DNA of 64,000 bases from Anagrus nilaparvatae (GCA_022575985.1 JAKSXM010000272.1:8246001-8310000); one strand, 5' to 3'; positions 23,901-34,903 are shown, counted from the stretch's first letter. Notes: generated from the letters alone by a model not told the origin. Numbers and translations are program-made.

Positions 23901-24200
23901 TGACAGTTAGTTGACAGCTTGTTGACAGATGTAAGCCGATGACTAAATAATTTTATATTATATTTATATTCACTTATCTAAAAAACTTGAAATTATAAAC
24001 AAAAAATAATTTTTTGACTTTATCAGCGGACTTTGAAAACTTATTGACAGCTAAATAACAGCTGCCAATAGTCATTTTTATTGATTTTATATCATCTTTG
24101 AACTTATTGAACTAAAAAAAAAGTATGATGAAACATAAAAAAACATGTTTTTGGCTTTATTATAGCATATTGACAGCTATTTGACAGCTGCCAACTGTCA
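23901..24200. repeat. Diverged repeat rich in TGACAG motifs
   Basis: TGACAG occurs at 23901, 23912, 23923, 24045, 24171 and 24182, with CTGTCA ending at 24200. The spacing suggests about three diverged copies of a unit of roughly 130 bp with TGACAGCT-type palindromes. It could be a degenerate inverted-repeat element or, less likely, a cluster of TALE-homeodomain-type sites. Confidence 0.4.
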
Positions 24201-24339
24201 ATTTTGAAAATCTAACCAAAGATCTGAATTCAGCAACCTCAAAAATATAAACCTTAATAAAAAACAATAAAATAGGCTATTTCAAAAGTCTATATACACT
24301 GCGCATATGCATAAATCCGTGTAGTATACTCGGAGCTTT

Positions 24340-24640
24340 AAAGCTCTGTACCGGTCAAACTATCCATTTTTGAGCTTTGTGGCCATTGAGACAATTGATC
24401 AGCATGATGAACTCTAGCACATATCAAAAATTCAGCGAATTTGACCGGGACCCAATTTCCATAAGATTTGTGCGGGGTGCGGAAATATTCTTGAGAAAAC
24501 AGAGGAAATGCTCATGATTTGGATACAAGATTTGATAATTTGATACATAAAAGTATTCCAGCTGCTGCTATTAAGAGCCAAGTGATGCTTTTTCATGATT
24601 ACTTGAATAAAAAATATGAAAAAAAAGAGTTTCAATTCAA
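24340..24640 (+). pseudogene. Tigger/pogo transposase N-terminal remnant
   Basis: Pieces in shifting frames read like the helix-turn-helix and CENP-B-like DNA-binding region of Tigger transposases: EEMLMIWIQDL, then IHKSIPAAAIKSQVMLFHDY and KYEKKEFQFKQR. Frameshifts and stops break it. A poly-T run and a gap containing no recognisable transposase core follow before the C-terminal remnant at about 25040. Confidence 0.5.
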
Positions 24641-25039
24641 GCAAAGGGTAGTTTTTTTTTTTTTTTTTTTTTTTATTAAATATAACAGGAACAAGTCCCA
24701 AAAATACAAAAATAAGTTACATATTGTAATAATTAAAACAAAGTAAAGTAAAGTAAAACAAAATAAACTAAAGTAATACTTATAAATGAATAGAAAAAAA
24801 ATAATATAAAAATAAGAATTTATTTATAGTGGTATATACAGCCTCTAACAATGAAATAAATTTGGTCAGTAACTCAACCCAGCGGACAAGTTCATGCTAA
24901 CTTCACATGAACATGTGTAGTATATTAATTTCATGGATCAAACTAGTTTGAAAATTTTAACACGAGATATTCTTATCTCGGTTACAGTATGCACTAATTA
25001 TTGTTCATTTTAATTATTTTTTTTATTAAAATTTATTTC

Positions 25040-25725
25040 CATACTCTGAAAGTTTTCAAGATGTTCATCCAGATGTGGAGATGATGTTTTTTCCTCCAAA
25101 CACAACATCTTTGATTCAGCCTATGGATTAAACTGTAATAGCTACGTTTAAATCATATTATTTGAGTAGATTCATTGAAAAAATAGTACAGACTGTTAAT
25201 CACCATCGCAATTGTATAGAATTTAATTCTATCAACGTAGTAAAACAGTTTTGGAAAGATTTTTCCATTATGGATGCCATCACAATGACACAAGAGTCTT
25301 GAGCTGAAATTAAAGAATCCACTTTAAATTCTTGCTGGAGAAGAGTCTGGCCGAATGTTGTGCCACCTAAAGAAAAATCGAGAAGAAGAGAATATCAAGA
25401 GAGTGTTCAAATCACCGTAAATCTGGCTCGAACGATAGCAAGAGAGGGATTTGCCGATCTTCAAGAGACTGACATTTCAGATTTGACGTTACCTTCAGCA
25501 GATCTCAGTAACCGAAATAAATGTTGAAGTTTCTCACAATGGAAAAGCCATTTTACAAATCATAAATTTCTTACTGCCATTGATTTGGCAATGAATTATG
25601 ATCTGATAATGACAAGGAGTTTGAATTTTCAACACAGTTGTGAAAAAGCAGTAGAAATTTATAAAGAGTTATATAAGGATGTTTTAAGACGAGCAAAACA
25701 ATCGCGGATGACAGACTTTTTTTAA
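25040..25725 (+). pseudogene. Tigger/pogo-type DDE transposase C-terminal remnant
   Basis: The translation contains FFPPNTTSLIQPMD, then VIATFKSYYL and later QFWKDFSIMDAI, RRVWPNVVPP and LTAIDLAMNYD. The NTTSLIQPMDQG-type block before the last catalytic Asp is a hallmark of Tigger/jerky-like transposases of the Tc1/mariner group. At least three in-frame stops occur (after PMD, after TQES, after NRNKC), so it is inactive. An ORF1-only retroelement is inserted just after its end. A GCGGATAACGAGG sequence at about 26836 may be part of the Tigger terminus. Confidence 0.75.
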
Positions 25726-25756
25726 CAGAAAAATTGATCCTGAACTTACTTTCATT

Positions 25757-26778
25757 GGAGTTCGGCGCGAGCAGCGGTTGGGTACAGACGTGCGAGTTAT
25801 AACCCTAAAATACCGCTCGATTATTTCGTTTTTATATTTCTATTTTAAATAATTTCTCATTAAATTCTAATTATACAAAATGTCTCAAGACAATGAACTA
25901 ACTACCGGAGAAATAAAGGATATGTTTTCGGAAATTTTAGAGATGGTTAAAAGAAATGGTGAGGAGTTTAAAACCGTAGAAAACCAAGTGAACGTAAATA
26001 AAAATGAAATCGTAGAAGCCAACAAAGAAATAAATACACTAAAAAATGAAGTTAATAGATTAAAAAACATTGCTAGGTCAAAAAATATTGTAATCTTTGG
26101 CTTGGAAGACTCAAAAAACGTGAATGATAACCTAAAAAGCGAAATTAGCAAAATTTTAGAATGCGTCCACGTGTCTATAGAGCAAGTTGACTTTTATAAC
26201 AGAATTGGAAAAAAAGAGGGTAACAGGCCGGTGATTTTAACATTAACATCGCGAGAAGTAAAAAGTAAATTTTTTGATAATTTTGAATTACTTAAGTCAA
26301 AAGGGCTGAGCATTGCTAACAATATGACAAAAGAAGAAAGAGAAAACTATAAAAAACTAAAAGCAATCAAAATAGAGTTGGTCAATTATGGAATACAAAA
26401 TAAAATAACAAAAGGAAAAATAATAATTAATAATAATGAGTACGAGATTGAAGAAGCATTAAAATTTTTAGAAGAAATAAAAAAAGAAGAAACAATTAAT
26501 TTTGAGCAGAACGATAGGGGATATACAAGTGATACCCTAAGTGACATTTCAGATATCACAAATACATTTACAGAAAGAAACGAAGTAGAATTAAATGAAA
26601 AAATAAAAAATAAAGGAGAAATTTTAAAATTAAAAAATAATAAGAAGAGAAACAGACAAGAATAGAAATCACCTGAAGATTGCAAAGAAAAAAAAATAGT
26701 AAAGAGGCAATATAATACATATAATTCATATAACAAGGTCACAAAAAATAATTAAAAAGATGTATCACAATACTGTAC
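25757..26778 (+). mobile_element. ORF1-only (HAL1-like) non-LTR retroelement with 14-bp target duplication
   Basis: AACTTACTTTCATT occurs at 25743-25756 and again at 26779-26792, bracketing a 1,022-bp insert. The insert begins with a GC-rich leader (GGAGTTCGGCGCGAGCAGCG), as LINE 5' ends often do. It carries a single intact ORF (25880-26665) and ends in about 113 bp without reverse transcriptase. It sits in the decayed Tigger. The intact ORF and exact target duplication indicate a recent insertion. Confidence 0.85.
25880..26665 (+). CDS. LINE ORF1p-like coiled-coil RNA-binding protein
   Basis: An intact 261-aa frame whose ATG follows a leader of about 120 bp. Residues 5-75 form a heptad-like, Glu/Lys/Asn-rich coiled coil. 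Residues 76-130 hold an RRM-like block (KNIVIFGLEDS, then VDFYNRIGKKEGNRPVIL). Residues 131-200 have the IANNMTKEERENYKKLK pattern of the C-terminal domain of LINE ORF1 proteins. The tail is acidic and then strongly basic. ORF1p binds its own RNA as a trimer and chaperones target-primed reverse transcription. With no ORF2 in the element, mobilisation would need an enzyme supplied in trans. No frameshift is seen. Confidence 0.72.
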   Translation: MSQDNELTTGEIKDMFSEILEMVKRNGEEFKTVENQVNVNKNEIVEANKEINTLKNEVNRLKNIARSKNIVIFGLEDSKNVNDNLKSEISKILECVHVSIEQVDFYNRIGKKEGNRPVILTLTSREVKSKFFDNFELLKSKGLSIANNMTKEERENYKKLKAIKIELVNYGIQNKITKGKIIINNNEYEIEEALKFLEEIKKEETINFEQNDRGYTSDTLSDISDITNTFTERNEVELNEKIKNKGEILKLKNNKKRNRQE

Positions 26779-26939
26779 AACTTACTTTCATTAAAATTTA
26801 TTACTTTTCAGGAACGTAACCCACGCGGATAACGAGGGATTCCTGCACATTAAGCAAGGGTTTTATAACATGTTTCATGATCAAAGCTTCGACTCTAATT
26901 TTAAAAAACTAGCTGACCATTAATGGATTATCCTTATTA

Positions 26940-28200
26940 ATTATACTCTTCTTTCATCATTTACAGTATTTGGGGCTTCATTTGGGCGAAGTATTTTATA
27001 AAGATCATTCCATTGATGAATAGATAGCTGCGCTGATAATGAGTGTAAACAATATTGCTAATTTCTCCAGTTGTTTAACCATTGATATAAGTTTATCAGC
27101 TGATACCAAATAAGTGTTGGTAGATCTGATGGTATATAAGTAAACCATTGTGTTTCCAAAAGTTTTTATCATCTAATTAATTTAGATAGATATAGATTTT
27201 AATAATTCAGATTTTAATTCTTCTATAATGCATTCTGCCAATTTCGATTTGTTTGCGTAAATTCCAGCATTTTCAACAAAACATGACACATAATGGTATT
27301 CATTGCAAAAAATCTGAATCTAGGATTTTGCGCAAAACTTTGATCTTTATATTTCATAAAATATTTGAAATAATGATCCAAAGTAATTTTTATTTCTCCT
27401 GTTTGTAAAATGTCTGTTATACCTCGACGAAACAAATGTGGAAATGTGCAAGTTATATAAAATTCTGTCGTAAATTCATTTATTGGTTCTTTTTCTAGTG
27501 TTCTAGATGTAGTTCATCGTTCATTGTTTTATCTTGATTAATAATTGATACATATGATACATTAGATTTAGTAAGTACATTATTATAATTTACAAATTAT
27601 TTATTTGATTTAATTGATTTGTCATTTGAATTTTTTGTAGTATCTATTTTTTTAGATCGTAATTTACATGCTATGTCTCCATTTTCTGATAAATGTATCA
27701 AAATATCTTTATCAACTTCAATATTTCTACATTTTTAAGCCATATCAGAGAATTCCTGATTTTTTTAGAACTTTCCTTGAAATCACTTATACCACTTGGC
27801 CTATTTTTATGAGATATTAATGTTGCGGGTAAAACTTATGTTTTAATTGACAGTACATATATATATTTTTTGACAAAAATTAATAATGTTTCCAGAATAA
27901 GAATATTGATTTCCTTAAATTTTATAAATTATGATTATGGGGTGAGTTCTAGCAATTAACATATGCTCAATGTAAGTTAAGTTTTTTAATTCACCTGTTA
28001 CTGATGCCGGGTCCATATTGTTAGCTGCAATGAATTTTTTAGATTTATTGCTGTCCGTGCATGTATTATTTTGAATTATTTTATATCATAAAAAGATCTA
28101 TTGCATTGATTACATTCGTTTTTAAAAATGTTTTGAGATTGTTCAAATAAATGATCAGCTTTAGATGTATCATCTATGAATACGGTAACTTGAAAGGATT
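26940..28200 (-). pseudogene. Helitron ORF remnant (DUF6570 / Helitron-like N region)
   Basis: Reading the minus strand from the right, a Cys pair (CNQCNRSFYD, about 28115-28080) is followed by NNMDPASVTGELKNLTYIE and HMLIARTHP (about 28030-27930), the DUF6570-type region of Helitron and Pif1-like ORFs. Next comes FPHLFRRGITDIL with YFKYFMKYKDQSFAQNPRF and RFFAMNTI (27440-27280), the Helitron-like N-terminal domain. Weaker similarity continues to about 26990. Stops and frameshifts are frequent and no helicase part is present, so it is dead. Confidence 0.65.
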
Positions 28201-28324
28201 TGATGATGTTTCTTGGTTATGTTCAATTTTTTTGCAATCTATTTAATCTTATTTGTTGCATCAATTTTTGAAACAATGAAAATTTTCATTCATAAAATCG
28301 ATAAAAGTTTATCTCAACTTCGAA

Positions 28325-28535
28325 AACTCTCAGGTATTGTAGAAATTTTCATTTTTTGTTTTTTTTGGTCCGCCATCTTGGAAAATCGGAAAATATATTG
28401 GAGTAAAAAAATAAAAATTTTTATTCGTAAAGTTTATTGTTTTTCTTAACTTGAAAAACCTCCAGGCAATGTAGAAAGTTCCTTTTTTGATGTTTTTTGG
28501 ACCACCATCTTGGCTAAACAGCAAATAGTTTTAGG
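28325..28535. repeat. Two imperfect copies around a CCACCATCTTGG motif
   Basis: Two blocks of about 150 bp share 'TGTAGAAA', 'TTTTTTGG' and 'CCGCCATCTTGG'/'CCACCATCTTGG'. The short frames on both strands here follow from the repeat. No function assigned. Confidence 0.4.
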
Positions 28536-28539
28536 TGAA

Positions 28540-31130
28540 AAATGAAAAATTATTGTTTGATATTTACTTAAATTCCTGTGGCCTAATTTTAAACATGTAT
28601 TATATACGCAAGAGCTATTTGTCCAGAAAATTTTTGTGTAAAATTTACTCACACATAAACAAAAGTGAAAAATATTTTTAACCTCAATATTTTCGAGGAG
28701 TAAAGTTATGCTTGCATTTCTGCACTCTGCACTATTTTTTGAAAAAATAATCAATTCTTAAATTTTCTAATCTTTAAAAATTGTTAATTTATGAAATTCT
28801 AAATTAAATTTTAGTTTTATTCAATAAAAATCTTTGAATAAAATTTTGATATTTTTTTGGTTATTTGACCAGAAAATCTATTTAACCAGAAACAATTGAA
28901 AATTTTCTGGACAAATAGACCTGGCCTATTATATATTATAAATTTTTAATTAATTTCAATTCATAATATTTATAGGACGTACTTAAAGATACTCTTAGAT
29001 ATTTTAATTTTCGGACTCAATTTTTATTGGTTGTTTAACATGTTATTATTTTTTTATTTTTTATCTTATCGATTTATTGAAAACAAATGAAGTAACATCA
29101 TTGCCAGATAAATTAGATTCCATAATTCTGTTATACTTAAAACTCTTATCTAACTTTTTAAAAATTATGGGTCTTGAGAAATATTATGAATATTTTCTTA
29201 TCAATACATAATAAAAAATATAAACATATTAATTTTATATTTTAGATACTTCATATAATTACGTCTGCTACGATAAAGAGTAAATTAATTATAGATAAAA
29301 CTAAATTAATAATTTTAATATATTTCGTTTCATTTCAAGGCTAAGAAATTAAATATTTTAAAATTTTTGTAGCTTTACAAACTATAAAATCATACTAAAT
29401 TTAAACAAAATATAATTCAAATTGTTGCTCATGTAACCTGGACCTACATACATTCTAATGAAGTATCGTTATATCAATAAAGGATTCAAAAAATTATTAA
29501 CTTTAAAAAATGTATATGTTGATTCAGATGAATATACACTATGGATAAATATTTATTGGCACGTGTATAGAAATTTTTTTTTGGTAGGGGAACAGAAACT
29601 AATAATGATAAAAATTATTATTTAAATTTTTTAATAACAAACATTAAACTGTTTTGAATTATATAAATAAAAGTTTTAAAATTAATGCGAAAAATAATGC
29701 TATTTTTATTAATTTATACTAATTTTTGAACTTTGGGGGGAAGGATTCTTTTCATATCAAATAATTCAGTATCTAAATGAACCTATTATTAAAAACAATT
29801 ATTCTTTTTCTGATTAGCACTTTAATCCTAAATATACACACAAATTAATTATAAAAATTATTAATTATACATCATAAATTTTTAAACACCCCAAAAAATT
29901 CTTATTCAGGAGGGTGATAATTTTTTATAAAAATAATTTAATATACCCACAAAAATAATTACATAATAATATTTTAAATCTAAATTTCTTAGTTCACCTT
30001 GCACATGCACTATAAAAAAAATGAAGTACATAAATTCTCAAATGTCACCGGAAGTAGGCGTTACAATATAATATTATCTACTGAAGCCAACACCTTCTAT
30101 AATAGATTTAAAATACGTATTTTATAATAAAACATAGTAATATTAATAAAAAAAAATCAAATAAATTTTTTTATATCCATTTTTACGAAAAAAATTATGA
30201 TTATTTTTAAAATATATGCACACCCATTTTTTTTTTTTGAATTTTTTTAAAAATATACATATTTTATGAGAAGATTATAAGAAAAAAGATAATTGCAAAT
30301 TATTTTTTTGCATGTAATTATAATGTTTACATATTTTTGTATACACATAAGTAATTTCACGGATTTGATACAGTAATTATTAATACACAATGAACATTTT
30401 AGATACTATAAAGTGTTATAATACATAGGGCATGCGCGATAAAAAAAACAAAATTAAGGAAGCTCACATTTTTTTTATAACTCATTATAATAATATTATT
30501 ACTATAAACAAAATATGAGGACAAAAGAAGAAGTTTAAGATATTAAAGAATGAGATAAAGAAATACAAATAAATGAACTGCGTGGAGTAAGAGAGAATTT
30601 TTTTTTGAGCTTTAAAAAAAAATTGATTATATGGGTTCGTCCAGAGAATTGAGTAAAGTTTTTTATAATTAAGTGTTTTTTTAGGTGCAAAATTTGTTTC
30701 AACATTCTCACGCATACCTTTTTAAAGACAGAAAATTTTGTCCATTTTGAAATTTTTCAAGGGTTCCAAAATCGAAGTTAGGTTTTCTTTGTTCATGTAA
30801 CTAACCGGGAAATTTGAAAATATGAATAACTGGTTATTTCAGAAATATTATTTTTTGATACAGTGCTATTAAATTAGAGATGCAATCGAAATTTTTTTCT
30901 CAGAAAAATTAATTAAAAAATAGAATTTTTAAGAAAATTTTGAAGAAAAAAGTAACCTACAAATTTTAAGATATTTGAGTATAATGATAATAAAAGGTTT
31001 TAAATCTTATATTTGAAGACTTCTCATACACGTGCAGTTAAAATCAACTTTTAAACCCTGAAATCGAATTCTACAAGAATTTCCTTCTTAGAACTTGTAA
31101 TGAAAAACTTTTTCTCAAAGAGCGTTTTAC
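28540..31130. other. AT-rich spacer
   Basis: No gene supported. The only frames are of the biased chance type (for example 30485-30715 minus). A slightly GC-richer 100-bp patch lies near 30000-30100. Confidence 0.45.
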
Positions 31131-31137
31131 AGAAAAA

Positions 31138-31440
31138 AAAACTTATAACTGGCAATTGAGTGTTAATACAACCAACGAGCATGGGATATGCTGACCCATA
31201 GCAGGTTCAACTTATACCAAATTATTTTTAGTCCATTCATCTGAATTAATAAAAGTCCACACATTGAAATTATTCCACATCCCTTAGTCTCTAATCTTAA
31301 ATTATTCTAAGTCTCTAAATCGAAGTTATTATAAGCCCAGTTGACCTATCCCCTCTATATATGTCAATTTTTCATCCAACCCCCCTAACAACATCAATTT
31401 TACACCCCTAAAGTATTTAATTGAAAAAAGAAAAAAATTG
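31138..31440. repeat. Inverted-orientation copy of the ACATGGAACAT dispersed repeat
   Basis: Begins AAACTTATAACTGGCAATTG and carries many 'AATTATTCTAAGTCTCTAAA'-type phrases, the complement of those at 14716-15105. The GAACAT end is eroded. Confidence 0.5.
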
Positions 31441-31444
31441 ACAG

Positions 31445-32080
31445 GTAAAATTACGTAGGCTAACCCATATATTTATAGAAATACAAATAATATTACAGTA
31501 GCAATAAACTGAATCATGCAAACATTAATTTACAAGCAAAAACCTGTTAATGTTTTGTGTATTCAAATAAAGTTGAAAATTCATGTACTTTTTATATATT
31601 ATAAGTAAAATATTTATTCATTTGCATTAATTAAAAAAAATTTTTTATGTGACGATGAACTTTTTACACGCAATCTTTATGCTTTGTATATTGTACGAAC
31701 GATTAATTTAATGTACAAAATACGCATGCGTTATATTTTTTAAAATTAATATTTAAATTTTATATTTTATAAATACTTTTATCAGAACCCTGGCAACCAT
31801 AATGGTGATAATAATTATGGCTCTAATATTTCCGTCATACGTCGGTGATACTTACTTATTGCGGCTTCTTTATGAGATAAATTTTTCTATAGTTTCAAGA
31901 ATTGACAATATTGAAATCAGAATTTTGAACACTTATTATCTTCATATTACATTAAACATGCATTTCTTTTTCATTTGTCGATAAATGTACGTTTTTCTTT
32001 TAAGATTGGCCCTTTCAATAAGTGTATAAACTGGCATCAAAAATTTTTGCTTTAGATTAAAATTAGAGTTTAATCTCAAA
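31445..32080. other. AT-rich spacer
   Basis: No gene supported. The 60-codon plus frame at 31802 has no recognisable domain or splice partner. Confidence 0.4.
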
Positions 32081-32084
32081 ATTT

Positions 32085-32527
32085 AATATTATTGGTATTG
32101 GTATTTGTTTAATCTCCATGGCCAGTCACATCCTATTTTAATAATTATTCTATTTATTTATGTATTTTAATGGGTTCAGGATGTGAAAGCACTTTTTAGC
32201 AATTTCTAGTGAAGTGTTATTGTATAATGTTTGAGTGCCAGTATAGCTAATGTGAGCGTTGAACCTATGGTCCAGGACGTAAATGACTTCTCCCAAAACT
32301 TACGCCGGCTTATAGTGCTTTGGAAGCACTTCGAAAAAAGTTATTTACATAATGATAATTTTTTTTTTTTTAAGATTATGCGGATGGTTTAGTCCTAGAA
32401 CCCACGGTAGAACAATATTAAGAATTTTCCGCAAAGAAAAAACTTAATTCTCGTATAGCTGGGAATCAAACTGAGAACCTTCAAGTCCGAAGTCTAATGC
32501 CATAACCACAGAGCCACCGAGGCTCTA
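32085..32527 (-). mobile_element. tRNA-derived SINE
   Basis: On the minus strand the head reads GCCTCGGTGGCTCTGTGGTT (A-box-like TGGCTCTGTGG), and about 35 bases later comes a B-box-like GGTTCTCAGTTTGATTCCC, the pol III promoter layout of a tRNA. About 330 bp of unrelated body follows, ending in short ACC/ATA-type repeats near 32085-32110, as SINE tails do. Flanking duplications were not resolved. It lies downstream of the small secreted-peptide gene, in the same orientation. Confidence 0.72.
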
Positions 32528-32746
32528 GATTTTGACATTATAAAACAAAATCACAAAACTTTCTATAAATTATTATTATTAATTGTGAAATATACAAGAA
32601 TTTAATTATATAATTTTTTTTTGAATCTTTATAGGTTTTGGAGATGATTAGGTAAACTTAAGTTCAATAAAAAATTAAATTAATTTTATTTGAATGTTAA
32701 TTAAAATTTTATTAAAATGAATAAAAATACAAAATATTGTTACATT

Positions 32747-32752
32747 TTATTG
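32747..32752 (-). terminator. Poly(A) signal of the secreted-peptide gene
   Basis: AATAAA on the minus strand about 80 bases after the stop codon. Confidence 0.5.
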
Positions 32753-32830
32753 TTAAACTTTCTTTCATTGAATCCTAAATGATTGGCCTACTTTTCTCAG
32801 ATTAAATTATTAAGTGTTCATAATTTCTTG

Positions 32831-34317
32831 TTACTTTTTTCCAGGACCATATGGAGATTTGGATGCATATTCAGTTTGTCTTGCTCTTTGTAAATCTGGT
32901 ATGAATGGAGGTTTTATGAGATTTTTTGGATCAAATCTAAAAATAAATATTTTAATTTTATTAATTTCTATCAAATTAAAATTATCACAAATTTTATACG
33001 AAATTTCGTATTAGAGTTTACGATCATGATAATGAATTTATAATTTGGATAATAAACTTTTTATAGCGATTTATTATTAAAGAATAAAATAATTTTTTGG
33101 CATCTTGGGTAATTTTTTACAACCGTTTTACGCCTAGAATCTAGGTGGGTAAAAATGTCGTAATATTAAAACATTAAAAAATAGCCGAGCACTCGTTCTA
33201 GTATCTTAAATTTTGGGCTCTTGATACTCAGAGTTTTAACACTGCTCTTGGATATTCGACGATATTTGCGTATATGTTTGATATTTATTTTAAAATTAAT
33301 ATTTTTTTTTTCAATAAAATTTTTTTGTATTTTTTTCATCCGGAAAATAAAAGCAGCGATAATTGCTTAAATAACGTAGTTAAAAAACGGGTTGATATTA
33401 TATTAAAGAACGGTAAATATTTATAATAAATTTTTAATTTTTCTTGCTTAATAAATAATAAATTCTACAATAAGCAATTAAAAATGCTAATTACGATAAC
33501 TTTTTTAATATTATACCTTATAAATGTACACGGTTAGGTTTCTTTGTTGAAATTTCAAGCAGAAAATTTTAGGCAAAATACTTCAACTACTTGAAATTTC
33601 AAGCAAAGAAACCTCTTCATTTCAATTTATAATTTTTTCGTAAACAAAATTTTTTTATTTACACAATATTATAATAAATTGTAATCCACAGGCTAATCAT
33701 TTTAATAAAAATACACGAATATTCCGGTTACAAGAAACAGAGTTCCATTCGCAGTAAACAGACTTGTTTTTTTATAAAGTAGCAGATTTTTAATCGTTTC
33801 TTAGAAATGTTTATTTTGCCAAAAATAATTCGATATTTGGTTGAAATTTAATTGGTATATAAGAAATGTTTATCTACCAACGGAAATTGATAAATTCATT
33901 CCAATTTTAACGAATAACATTGAGATATTTATATGTAGAAGCAAGCATAAACTGCTAAAAGTAACTCCTATATATTTGACAAAAAAATAGGTTACTTTCT
34001 AAAAAATTTGAAAATACCTATTTGAGTAAAGAAAAATAATAGTAAATTTACAAGAAACAATTGTAAATTCACAAAAAAAAATTTATAATTTTAGATTTTT
34101 TCGAAAATTTACTGATTAATCCGCAAATTAACAATTTTTGTTAAAAAATTTACAGAAGTTATAACTTTTAACAGTGTAAAATTAAAAAAAAAGTTTAATA
34201 AAACAATACATACGTCCATCCTCTATTAGAAGGTGTATTATCCGGTTTTCCCATTGAATAATCAAAGAATGTTGCAAAAATTAGAAATAGACAAGAAATT
34301 CCAATAAATAATTTCAT
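32831..34317 (-). CDS. Small secreted proline-rich basic peptide (2 exons)
   Basis: Exons 34214-34317 (104 nt) and 32831-32936 (106 nt) are joined by a 1,277-bp intron with a GTATGT donor and a TTTATTTTTAG acceptor. The split codon AC+A gives Thr-35, and the frame then stays open to TAA, giving 69 aa. Residues 1-20 form a classic signal peptide (MKLFIG followed by a Leu/Ile/Phe core), with likely cleavage near SMG/KPD. The mature part, about 46 aa, has no cysteine, is rich in Pro (seven), is net positive, and ends GPGKK. I do not recognise the family. It could be an antimicrobial, venom or signalling peptide, which is inference. The terminal KK may be trimmed. An opposite-strand frame through exon 2, which also has an acceptor-like sequence, is the alternative reading, but it has no partner exon. 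Confidence 0.68.
33015..33530. other. Intronic AT-rich sequence
   Basis: Part of the intron of the secreted-peptide gene. A less AT-rich patch at 33180-33270 has no identifiable content. Confidence 0.4.
33536..33614. repeat. 79-bp imperfect hairpin in the intron
   Basis: AGGTTTCTTTGTTGAAATTTC on the left pairs with its complement at 33591-33614 with a single bulged base. The loop is about 30 bases. The size and near-perfect stem fit either a tiny MITE remnant or a microRNA-like precursor; sequence alone does not decide. Confidence 0.5.
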
Positions 34318-34819
34318 ATTTATTTATCTGCAATGTATAAATTTAAAATGTATAATAAAAATTTGAATAAAAAAATATTTCTATGTGCTTACTTTAGAAA
34401 ATATTTTATACGTGAGCTTACTTATACTTCAAAAAGTAATATGATTGCTTTGGACAGTTACAGTTTCCTTTTATATAGTTTTCTAACATTGATTATTTTT
34501 TTTTTAATCAAAATTCTGACGCACATAAATAAAACAATTAAAATTTTATATTTTAAATAAATTTTATGGCTTACAATAAAATAACAATGAGAAAATTTTA
34601 GAGCGAATGAATAAAATTTCAATAACTGATAACATAATATATGAATGTTATCGAATTTAAAAAATAGAACATAATCAACTTGAAAAAAAAATTTGCAGAA
34701 AAATGATTATAATAAAAATATAAATGTACGTGATGTACGATATTTTTTTTATATAGTGAGGTATATGGATCTATTCGTGTAAAGTGTGTAAAGGTTCACT
34801 TTTAGTTCAGTCTCACACC

Positions 34820-34903
34820 CAGTGTTAACAGTACGGGCACCACTAAGGACTACTTATATAATTATAAGTATAGTACTTGGTGGTGCCCATACTGTCAACA
34901 CTG
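34820..34903. mobile_element. 84-bp hAT-type MITE hairpin with 8-bp target duplication
   Basis: The termini are CAGTGTTAACAGTA and the complement of CAGTGTTGACAGTA, and the whole element folds into one hairpin. CTCACACC lies directly on both sides (34812-34819 and 34904-34911). CAGTG-type ends and an 8-bp duplication are typical of the hAT superfamily. It lies about 500 bp upstream of the secreted-peptide gene. Confidence 0.88.

Noticed and set aside
25885..26742. Minus-strand frames opposite the ORF1 protein
   Set aside because: Antisense shadows of a Glu/Lys/Asn-rich coiled-coil gene.
32814..33014. Plus-strand frame through 32845-33014 with an acceptor-like TTTTTTCCAG before it
   Set aside because: The opposite strand gives an in-phase splice to a signal-peptide exon and a proper stop and poly(A) signal. 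The plus frame has no partner exon and trails into AT-biased residues.
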